Positions 1 to 5,270 of a stretch of DNA of 8,154 nt are shown in pieces. The notes beneath the pieces were generated by a model. It made no database searches. It saw only the letters and a list, made by a program, of their open reading frames with translations, and had not been told where the DNA came from. Position 1 is the first letter of the stretch. Each line of letters opens with the position of its first letter. The stretch is from assembly GCA_003233615.1 (NCBI GenBank), contig QIMB01000418.1, positions 1-8,154 of the forward strand, in the 5' to 3' direction. This stretch comes from Nitrospirota bacterium. GTDB lineage: Bacteria > Nitrospirota > Nitrospiria > Nitrospirales > UBA8639. Position numbers and translations under genes: made by a program.

Positions 1-66
1 TGGTTGGATGTGAAAATTATGGCTCTGACTTTTTGGAAGGGATTTATGCACCGAGAGGCGTATTAA
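1..66 (+). CDS. C-terminal end of a probable undecaprenyl-phosphate sugar phosphotransferase (partial)
   Basis: The open frame from base 1 to the TAA at 64-66 encodes 21 residues, WLDVKIMALTFWKGFMHREAY. The pattern W-L-D-hydrophobic-K-I, then T, K-G-F and a final A-Y is how bacterial sugar transferases of the WcaJ/EpsL/ExoY type end. These membrane enzymes load the first sugar phosphate onto undecaprenyl phosphate to start exopolysaccharide or O-antigen repeat synthesis. The rest of the gene lies upstream of the window. It converges on metG, with only about 30 bp between the two stop codons. The identification rests on a short tail, so the family is probable and the exact substrate unknown. 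Confidence 0.65.
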   Translation, partial: WLDVKIMALTFWKGFMHREAY

Positions 67-96
67 AAAAATAGATTCAGGCTTCTGTCCTGTCAA

Positions 97-445
97 CTAT
101 TTCACCGTGGTTCCTGCGGGCAGATTTTCTAAGACTCCAAGTAATCCCGGCATATCGGTATCTCCAGCCGCTAAGACCATGCCTTGCGATTCGATGCCCA
201 TCAGCTTTACCGGCTTAAGATTGGCCACCACGATAATCGTTTTCCCCACCAATTCTTCCGGTGTGTATTTCTTGCCGATGCCTGCCACAATCTGACGTTG
301 TTCTGTCCCGATATCCACTTGCAGCTTCAAAAGTTTTGAAGATTTTGGCACACGTTCGGCTTCAAGAATCTTTGCGATTTTCAGTTCTACTTTCTGGAAA
401 TCTTCTATCCCGATACGCGGTGTGTCGCTGGATGTTGTTTGTCTT
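97..445 (-). pseudogene. metG: Frame-shifted C-terminal tRNA-binding (OB-fold) domain of metG
   Basis: This frame encodes about 115 residues that match the EMAP-II/Trbp111-like tRNA_bind domain found at the C-terminus of many MetRS proteins. Visible signatures are IGIEDFQKVELKIAKI, the LLKLQVDIG strand, QIVAGIGKKYTPEELVGK, VVANLKPVKLMGIESQGMVLAA, and the end ENLPAGTTVK followed by TAG at 97-99. It has no credible start of its own. In the +1 frame the upstream codons back to an ATG at 567 are only a shadow of metG coding sequence. It should therefore be read as the displaced tail of metG. The domain strengthens tRNA binding and often dimerises the enzyme, but it is dispensable for catalysis in E. 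coli MetRS, so loss could be tolerated. The perfect conservation argues for a very recent or artefactual indel. Confidence 0.9.
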
Positions 446-2047
446 TTTTTCTGTGTTGAGAGAAACGTTTGATGATGAACCTGGTTGGGATGTATCTGCA
501 GATGGCATGTCCTTTTTTGGAAACAATGCTGTGCCTTTGGTGACGGGATGAGGGTAGGCATACTCACCCCAAGTCGGGTCGTTCGATAGAGAAGGATTCG
601 AAATATCCTTCGTTAAACCTAGACGAGTCTTCATGGTTTCTGCGGTGTGTGGCATAAAGGGAGTAAGTGCGTGAGCTAGGAATCGAAGAGTTTCTGTTAG
701 ATGAAACAAGACGGTCTGTAGCCGGGGTGCTTTTGTAGGATCCTTTGCTAGCACCCATGGCGCGGTTTTATCGATATATTGATTAGCCATCTGCACTAAT
801 CCCATAATTGTTTCTAAGGCACGATGAAATTCATAACGCTGAAGGTGTGCTTCAATTGTTGTAAACAGGGTTGTCGCCGTCTGTTGGAGTGTGTGGTCTA
901 ATTCAGTCTCTGTTTCGGAATCAGCAGACGGAACCATATTCTTAGAGAAATTCCCCAGCATGGCTAATGTCCGGGACACTAAGTTTCCCAAGTCATTGGC
1001 GAGTTCTGCTTGGTACCGGCTATGGAAAGCCGTCCGGGAAAAATCTCCATCTTGGCCAAACGGTACTTCGCGTAGCAGGAAATAACGAAAGGCATCTGTG
1101 CCAAATTCTTCAACAATGGCGTATGGATCTATGACGTTTCCACGGCTTTTGGACATCTTCTCCCCTTCCACCGTCCACCATCCGTGGGCGAAGATAGATT
1201 GAGGGAGGGGACGTTCCATGCCCATCAGCATGGTGGACCAATAGACGGCGTGCGTGGTGAGAATATCCTTGCCCACTAAATGGACGGACGCAGGCCAGAA
1301 CTGTGTGGCATGAGATTCTGAAGAGAGATATTCTAAAGCCGAGAAGTAATTGACCAACGCATCGAACCACACATAGGTCACACAGGTTTGGTCAAAGGGC
1401 AATTCTATGCCCCATGACAGGCGGGACTTGGGTCGTGAGATGGAAAGATCTTCAAGTGGTTTTTGCAGAAACCCCAAGACTTCATTGCGTCGAGAGTCCG
1501 GCTGAATAAATTCTGGATGCGTATGGATATGTTCTTTGAGGCGATTTTGAAATTGGCTCATGCGGAAAAAATAATTCCGCTCACTCACTTGCTCCACTGG
1601 TCGTCGGCAATCCGGGCAGAGGCCTTGCTCCACATCCTTCTCCGTCCAAAATCGCTCATCGAAGGTGCAGTACCATCCGGTGTAGTCGGCTTGGTAAATC
1701 AACCCTTTGTCATAGAGAGTTTGTAGGCCGCGTTGTACAATGGATTGGTGTTGAGGGTCGGTGGTGCGAATAAAGGCATCTTGTGAAATATTCAATTTCG
1801 TCCACAAGTCCTTGAATTTTGGCATGAGCCGATCACAATGTGTTTGTGGATCGATGCCAGCTTTTGCGGCCGCCTGCTGAACCTTTTGACCATGTTCGTC
1901 CAATCCCGTGAGGAAAAACACATCATATCCTCGCAAACGATAAAAGCGGGCCAACACATCGGCGGCGATCGTCGTATAGGCATGGCCGATATGCGGCACA
2001 TCGTTGACATAATAAATGGGCGTAGTGACGTAAAACTTCTTAGACAT
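362..2047 (-). CDS. metG: Methionyl-tRNA synthetase, catalytic and anticodon-binding part; reading frame broken before the C-terminal domain
   Basis: Cytoplasmic class I aminoacyl-tRNA synthetase that attaches methionine to tRNA-Met. The Rossmann fold carries the HIGH motif at residues 19-22 and KMSKS at 297-301. A zinc-knuckle region lies between them, with C127 and the pair C144/C147; the place of a fourth Cys is taken by D130. The alpha-helical anticodon-binding domain follows to about residue 480. The ATG at 2047 is preceded by AAAGGAA ten bases upstream. From about residue 535 the frame reads a non-homologous tail (RHTAYRDRRF...) to a stop at 362. The expected tRNA-binding OB-fold domain is encoded in the +1 frame at 97-445. 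Dropping one A from the 7-A run at 444-450 would give one 649-residue protein, the usual size for MetRS with this domain (B. subtilis is about 664). It is the last gene of the tmk-holB-metG cluster. The identification is certain; the true protein length is not. Confidence 0.96.
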   Translation of the reverse strand: MSKKFYVTTPIYYVNDVPHIGHAYTTIAADVLARFYRLRGYDVFFLTGLDEHGQKVQQAAAKAGIDPQTHCDRLMPKFKDLWTKLNISQDAFIRTTDPQHQSIVQRGLQTLYDKGLIYQADYTGWYCTFDERFWTEKDVEQGLCPDCRRPVEQVSERNYFFRMSQFQNRLKEHIHTHPEFIQPDSRRNEVLGFLQKPLEDLSISRPKSRLSWGIELPFDQTCVTYVWFDALVNYFSALEYLSSESHATQFWPASVHLVGKDILTTHAVYWSTMLMGMERPLPQSIFAHGWWTVEGEKMSKSRGNVIDPYAIVEEFGTDAFRYFLLREVPFGQDGDFSRTAFHSRYQAELANDLGNLVSRTLAMLGNFSKNMVPSADSETETELDHTLQQTATTLFTTIEAHLQRYEFHRALETIMGLVQMANQYIDKTAPWVLAKDPTKAPRLQTVLFHLTETLRFLAHALTPFMPHTAETMKTRLGLTKDISNPSLSNDPTWGEYAYPHPVTKGTALFPKKDMPSADTSQPGSSSNVSLNTEKKTNNIQRHTAYRDRRFPESRTENRKDS

Positions 2048-2057
2048 AACGTAATAG

Positions 2058-2064
2058 TTCCTTT
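2058..2064 (-). promoter_or_regulatory. Shine-Dalgarno site of metG
   Basis: Read on the minus strand the bases are AAAGGAA, ending ten bases before the ATG at 2047. This is the only good ribosome-binding match near the start and supports that ATG, which also gives the MSKKFYVTTPIYY N-terminus typical of MetRS. Confidence 0.6.
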
Positions 2065-2104
2065 GGTTTCGTGATGAACAACACGAAGCGTTTGGCGGCT
2101 AACA

Positions 2105-2220
2105 GTGAGAAAGGGGAAGGTAGAAGTGCCAAGCGAAGTATGAAGAGTGAGAACGAAAAGACTTGCTTTTTCTCCCCTTTCGTTTCTTATTCCTTACTCC
2201 TCACTCTCCCATTTTCTCAT
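2105..2220. repeat. Purine/pyrimidine nested inverted repeat (copy A) in the holB-metG gap
   Basis: The first half (about 2105-2160) is almost all purine on the plus strand and the second half (about 2166-2220) almost all pyrimidine. Three nested pairs of arms are visible: TGAGAAA 2106-2112 with TTTCTCA 2213-2219, AGAGTGAG 2144-2151 with CTCACTCT 2200-2207, and ACGAAA 2153-2158 with TTTCGT 2178-2183. It starts AGTGAGAAAGGGGAAGGTAGAA, closely resembling the start of the element at 4190. No gene is encoded. It could fold as a long imperfect hairpin in the holB-metG transcript. Confidence 0.7.
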
Positions 2221-2222
2221 CG

Positions 2223-2319
2223 TTGTCATCCTGAGCGAAGCGCGGCGGAGTCAAAGGATCTCGGTCAGCCGTTCCCACGTGTACTGGACACAGATCCTTC
2301 GTTTCACTCAGGATGACAA
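2223..2319. repeat. REP/REPIN-like palindromic element ('CHPERSAAESKDL' type)
   Basis: The left arm 2223-2261 begins TTGTCATCCTGAGCGAAGCG and ends AAGGATCT. The right arm 2292-2319 is its inverted copy. Read in reverse complement the right arm is TTGTCATCCTGAGTGAAACG followed by AAGGATCT, so the arms match except for two substitutions and an 11-base extra segment (CGGCGGAGTCA) in the left arm. The 30-base centre holds a small GTGT-ACTGG-ACAC hairpin. Repeats of this consensus are widely dispersed in unrelated bacterial genomes and often give spurious ORFs reading CHPERSAAESKDL, which is exactly what one plus-strand frame reads here. I see no transposase nearby. Confidence 0.8.
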
Positions 2320-2331
2320 TGTTGTGTTGTA

Positions 2332-2387
2332 GCAGCTCTCGCCTACTCCTCCACTCCTATCTTGTCTGCTGACTCCTGACTCCTCCC
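2332..2387. repeat. Pyrimidine-rich direct-repeat tract overlapping the 3' end of holB
   Basis: The plus strand is a run of CTCC/ACTCCT units, including the perfect tandem TGACTCC-TGACTCC at 2370-2383. On the minus strand this reads as GGAGTCA units, the source of the 'GVRSQ' peptide strings common in low-complexity bacterial repeats. It overlaps the last codons and the stop of holB (2357-2359). It may be the continuation of the pyrimidine arm of the neighbouring inverted repeat. Confidence 0.55.
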
Positions 2388-3400
2388 TGGACATGCGCCA
2401 TTTGATCTTGAAGATGAAAGAAAAATTGTTCAAGCCCGATTTGCATATTCAGATTGCGTTGTTGTCCCCGTTCAAGCTGATGCAATTCCTGTGAAAGTTC
2501 GAGTATGGCTTGAGGCGTGATCTGCTGTGCCAACTGGCGAAGTGTCGATTCCTGGTCACGGTAAAACATGGGAGAGTTTGACTCATCTAACGAGAGCAAG
2601 AGCAAGTCTCGGAGACCTTGCTGAAACCAATAGATGGCTTCTGGGACTTGGTGTGATTTCACCAGACTGTCGCTGATGTCAAAAATCTGCGCGGCCGATG
2701 TGTGATGCTCTCCAAATAACAAGGCCCAGTATTGGCGAAGCTTGATGTGCAAATCTTCAGGATCCATGTGAAGGGCTTGCCCCGGTCGACCTTGCGAGAA
2801 GGTCGACACCAGTGTGCAATCACGTGCCTCCATTGTTGAATGCTGTGTGAGAAATTCAGCGATATCATGAATAGGTAAAGGAGTAAATCGAAGTGCAATG
2901 CATCGTGATCGAATTGTTGGCAAGAGATGTTCCGGGCGACTGGAGATAAGAAGAAAGAGGCAATGATTAGGAGGATCTTCTAGTGTTTTCAGCAAGGCGT
3001 TCGCTGCCTCAACAGTCATCGTGTCAGCGTCATCTATGAGGCAGACCTTGTGTGATCCGACGAGAGGTCGATAAATCACCAGGTGTTCGATTGCACGAAT
3101 TTGGTCAATTTTTATCTTGGGATTCTGTTTCTGTCCATCTTCCGGCTGAATGATCACGCAATCTGGATGGATAGCTTGTTCAACTTGATAACATGATCGA
3201 CAGGTCCCACAAGCATCAGGTGTTGGATCGAACACAGGATGCTCACAATGGAGTAGCTGGGTGAGAGCTATTGCGGTCTGTCGTTTCCCGATTGCCGGTT
3301 CGCCATGAAAGATATACGCATGACCGAGGTGATGTGTCTCTATAGCCGTTTGAAGCCACTTGATGGGGCGCTGATGTCCAATGATTGAGTGAAAGGGCAT
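2357..3400 (-). CDS. holB: DNA polymerase III, delta' subunit (clamp loader)
   Basis: A 347-residue AAA+ family clamp-loader subunit. With gamma/tau and delta it opens the beta sliding clamp and places it on primed DNA. The N-terminus has IIGHQRPIKWLQTAI and LGHAYIFHGE, followed by a P-loop-like stretch at residues 33-40 (GEPAIGKR) in which Arg replaces the usual Thr/Ser. A zinc module follows at C52, C64, C67 and C70. A Walker-B-like LIDDAD lies at 121-126, then NALLKTLEDPP, and the SRC motif at 165-167 that carries the arginine finger. The degenerate P-loop suggests it may not hydrolyse ATP, as in E. coli delta'. The start ATG at 3400 lies 28 bases after the tmk stop, with no strong ribosome-binding site. 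The last residues (GGVRSQQTR) come from a repeat tract, so the native C-terminus probably ended near residue 336. Confidence 0.95.
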   Translation of the reverse strand: MPFHSIIGHQRPIKWLQTAIETHHLGHAYIFHGEPAIGKRQTAIALTQLLHCEHPVFDPTPDACGTCRSCYQVEQAIHPDCVIIQPEDGQKQNPKIKIDQIRAIEHLVIYRPLVGSHKVCLIDDADTMTVEAANALLKTLEDPPNHCLFLLISSRPEHLLPTIRSRCIALRFTPLPIHDIAEFLTQHSTMEARDCTLVSTFSQGRPGQALHMDPEDLHIKLRQYWALLFGEHHTSAAQIFDISDSLVKSHQVPEAIYWFQQGLRDLLLLSLDESNSPMFYRDQESTLRQLAQQITPQAILELSQELHQLERGQQRNLNMQIGLEQFFFHLQDQMAHVQGGVRSQQTR

Positions 3401-3428
3401 GTTTGAGAATTATGTCAGAGTGACCTAT

Positions 3429-4145
3429 CTATTTTTTTCGTGAAGAACGGATGACACCCCGAGACGGAGTCTTGGGAAACATAGCCTCAACTATTGTAGC
3501 AATGTGGGAGGCTACGTTTTGGGGTGATTGCCGAGCATCCACTTTATGTATCCGTTGAGGATGTTGTTTGGCCAATGCGAGAAATCCGCGACGAACGCGT
3601 TGATGAAAGCTGAGTGATTCCTGATCAAGTCGATCATGTTTTTTTGACTGTTGCCGTCTGTCTAACCCATCTTGAATAGGAAGGTCTAGGAAAAATGTCA
3701 GATGTGGATGGAGTCCATTGGCAATAAACTGTTGAGCATCGATGAGAAAAGTGTGATCGAGGCCGCGTGCAGAGCCTTGATAGGCCAGAGTGGAGTCAAA
3801 AAACCGATCACAGAGCACAATCATTCCTTTAGCCAGTGTTGGTCGAATCACATGTGCCATATGTTGGGCACGAGCAGCGAAAATGAGCATGGCTTCGCAG
3901 GCTGGTGTGATGGGCTCCATGGGATTTTTTGACTGAGGTGACGTGAGCAAGAGTGTTCGAATCGTTTCGGCCAGAGGCGTCCCACCCGGCTCTCGTGTTT
4001 CGAGGACTTGGTAGCCCTGACTTCGCAGGGATCGAGCGAGCCGTCGACATTGGGTGGACTTACCAGAACCTTCCGTTCCTTCGAAAGTGATGAACAATCC
4101 ACTTGGAATATTCTGTTTTTTAGGGGGTGAGTTTTTGGATTGCAT
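3429..4145 (-). CDS. tmk: Thymidylate kinase (dTMP kinase)
   Basis: Phosphorylates dTMP to dTDP with ATP in the cytoplasm, the step that feeds dTTP synthesis. Counting from the ATG at 4145 (238 residues), the P-loop GTEGSGKST is at 23-31. REPGGTPLAE follows as the dTMP-binding loop, then the DRFFDSTLAYQG signature (DR[FY]xxS). A basic LID segment carries RRQQSKKHDR. A non-arginine P-loop with arginines in the LID is the bacterial type II arrangement. A TTG at 4151 would add two residues and sits five bases from an AAGGA at 4157-4161. The ATG sits eleven bases from it, with GGAG abutting, so either start is possible. The protein is slightly longer than the usual 205-215 residues because of an N-terminal tail of about 14 residues and a basic C-terminal tail. 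It heads the minus-strand cluster, and pairing with holB is common. Confidence 0.95.
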   Translation of the reverse strand: MQSKNSPPKKQNIPSGLFITFEGTEGSGKSTQCRRLARSLRSQGYQVLETREPGGTPLAETIRTLLLTSPQSKNPMEPITPACEAMLIFAARAQHMAHVIRPTLAKGMIVLCDRFFDSTLAYQGSARGLDHTFLIDAQQFIANGLHPHLTFFLDLPIQDGLDRRQQSKKHDRLDQESLSFHQRVRRGFLALAKQHPQRIHKVDARQSPQNVASHIATIVEAMFPKTPSRGVIRSSRKK

Positions 4146-4156
4146 CTCCAACTATT

Positions 4157-4161
4157 TCCTT
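4157..4161 (-). promoter_or_regulatory. Shine-Dalgarno site of tmk (start choice TTG 4151 or ATG 4145)
   Basis: AAGGA on the minus strand lies five bases before a TTG and eleven before an ATG in the same frame. The two starts differ by only two residues. I favour the ATG by codon preference, but the spacing does not decide it. Confidence 0.4.
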
Positions 4162-4189
4162 GTTATGCGAGGAACACGTCCTCAAAGAT

Positions 4190-4300
4190 AGTGAGAAGGG
4201 AGAAGTACAACGTGAGAAGCTGGAGAGAAGAAACTCCACATCCCTGCTTCTTCTCAATCAGAATTCCTCGCTTTTCACTTCTCCTTCTCGCTTTTCACGT
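4190..4300. repeat. Purine/pyrimidine nested inverted repeat (copy B) in the tmk-DUF502 gap
   Basis: The outer arms are ACGTGAGAAGC 4210-4220 and GCTTTTCACGT 4290-4300, complementary at ten of eleven positions with one G-T pair. The inner arms GAGAAGAA 4225-4232 and TTCTTCTC 4248-4255 are perfect, with a 15-base loop. Each arm is itself a direct repeat: GTGAGAAG at 4191 and 4212, and the 12-mer CTCGCTTTTCAC at 4267-4278 and 4287-4298. The left end (AGTGAGAAGGGAGAAGTACAA) resembles the left end of the copy at 2105. It lies between the divergent tmk and DUF502 genes and encodes nothing credible. Confidence 0.75.
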
Positions 4301-4338
4301 CTGCCTAGTCTAAGTCATTGAAATTTGAAAGAAAAGTC

Positions 4339-4367
4339 TTGCCGGTGCCATGTCGGAATTGTAAGAT
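4339..4367 (+). promoter_or_regulatory. Candidate sigma-70-type promoter for the DUF502 gene
   Basis: TTGCCG at 4339-4344 and TAAGAT at 4362-4367 are separated by 17 bases, and each matches four of six consensus positions, including the key T-A...A-T of the -10 box. Transcription would start near 4374, giving a leader of about 60 bases to the ATG at 4436. It lies in the only place where a plus-strand promoter for this cluster is needed. Prediction by eye only. Confidence 0.35.
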
Positions 4368-4378
4368 GCCTTAGGCAT
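4366..4378. promoter_or_regulatory. 13-bp dyad ATGCCT-T-AGGCAT at the candidate start site
   Basis: Perfect 6-1-6 inverted repeat that overlaps the end of the candidate -10 box and the expected +1. The geometry suits a small dimeric repressor site, but it could also be a chance hairpin in the leader. No regulator gene is in the window. Confidence 0.3.
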
Positions 4379-4435
4379 TCCTCTCCCCTTCTTTTTCACG
4401 GTGTTCTTTCTTGTGATGAAGGTTTTCCGTTTCAC

Positions 4436-5080
4436 ATGAAAACGCTACGTGCCTCCCTTAAACGGTATTTCCTCACAGGGCTGCTGGTCATTACCCCCAT
4501 CTGGGGAACCATTCTTATTTTAAAAACCCTGTTTGTCACAGTGGATAGCATCTTAGGGACGGCCTTGGCCGATTTAGTCCTTCCTGATTATTACTTCCCT
4601 GGCCTTGGGATCATGGCCTTGGTCCTCCTCATCCTGTTAGCAGGTGTTCTCGCGACGAATTTTTTTGGAAGGCGGATGGTCGCCCGCTGGGAGGAGTTTT
4701 TAGATGGAGTGCCCATTGTACGTGGTATTTATGCCACATTGAAATCTATGATGGATATTCTATCGTTTAAACAGCGGGAGAAATATGACAAGGTCGTCAT
4801 GATCCAGTTCCCCAAAGATAGGAATTATTGCTTAGCGTTCGTGACGGGGGAGACTCGTGAAGAAATTCAATGTTTAGCGCCAGAACCATTGGTTCATGTG
4901 TTTGTGCCAACCTCCCCAAATCCAACTTCGGGCTATTTTTTGTTAGTGCCTGAAACGGAAGTGGTTCCGGTGGATATGAGTGTGGAAGAGGCGATGAAGC
5001 TTATTGTATCCGGAGGGTTCTATTCACCCCAAGAAAAAACTGGTGGCATTGAAGTTGCGCAGAAAACGAGTACAATATAA
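4436..5080 (+). CDS. DUF502 family membrane protein of unknown function
   Basis: A 214-residue protein with two transmembrane segments near the N-terminus (about residues 11-33, YFLTGLLVITPIWGTILIL onward, and 53-76, ending LLAGVLATNFFG). A soluble region of about 135 residues follows. DUF502 signatures are LTGLLVITPIWGT, the conserved VPIVRGIYATLKS at 92-104, VFVPTSPNPTSGYFLLVP at 155-172 and MSVEEAMKLIVSGG at 181-194. The frame is open further upstream to 4325, but the ATG at 4436 gives the family's normal N-terminus (MKTLRASLKRYF). A weak GAAGG at 4418-4422 lies 13 bases upstream. The function of the family is not established. It sits 190 bp before glmU on the same strand, so a link to envelope biogenesis is possible but inferred from position only. 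Confidence 0.9.
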   Translation: MKTLRASLKRYFLTGLLVITPIWGTILILKTLFVTVDSILGTALADLVLPDYYFPGLGIMALVLLILLAGVLATNFFGRRMVARWEEFLDGVPIVRGIYATLKSMMDILSFKQREKYDKVVMIQFPKDRNYCLAFVTGETREEIQCLAPEPLVHVFVPTSPNPTSGYFLLVPETEVVPVDMSVEEAMKLIVSGGFYSPQEKTGGIEVAQKTSTI

Positions 5081-5270
5081 CTTGTATATTCACAGAAATT
5101 TTCCACACCTTAAAATGGTGGGATACGATTAGGTGGATAGGCTGAGGGCCAAAGCTTTTTAAGGGTTGATCGATCGACATCATTTACATGTTGTATATTT
5201 TGAGTACTGCATTTTCAACCTACATACCTGAATCGTTACTACTATTCATTTCTTTTCATTCTGCCCTCAC
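5081..5270. other. Gap between the DUF502 gene and glmU
   Basis: These 190 AT-rich bases contain no gene. Only weak structure is visible: a GTTGATCGATCGAC near-palindrome at 5165-5178 and an AT-rich TATATT at 5194-5199 that could serve as a -10 box but lacks a good -35. I could not find a convincing terminator after DUF502, nor a clear ribosome-binding site before glmU. Confidence 0.4.

Larger units (their letters stand above)
2048..2356. other. Repeat-filled gap between holB and metG
   Basis: These 309 bases hold no believable gene. From left to right they contain the metG ribosome-binding site, about 40 bases of unremarkable leader, the purine/pyrimidine inverted repeat, the REP-like palindrome and part of a pyrimidine tract. 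In Firmicutes the equivalent position after holB is occupied by ricT/yaaT, and I see no trace of that gene here. No convincing promoter for metG was found, so it may be read through from tmk-holB, but the long hairpins could attenuate that. Confidence 0.6.

Noticed and set aside
65..92. Possible intrinsic terminator for metG (CAGG/CCTG stem with a 7-T run on the minus strand)
   Set aside because: Only four base pairs, and six bases separate the stem from the T-run; too weak to call.
2071..2332. Plus-strand open frames of 61-81 codons in the holB-metG gap
   Set aside because: They read through the purine repeat and the REP-like palindrome (CHPERSAAESKDL string), a well-known source of spurious proteins; no ribosome-binding site or family match.
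4325..4435. Upstream extension of the DUF502 frame (37 residues, Cys/His-rich)
   Set aside because: It would precede the normal family N-terminus, overlaps the candidate promoter and has no ribosome-binding site.
5165..5199. Promoter for glmU (TTGATC with TTGTAT or TATATT)
   Set aside because: Spacings of 19 and 22 bases and poor box matches; not better than chance in AT-rich sequence.
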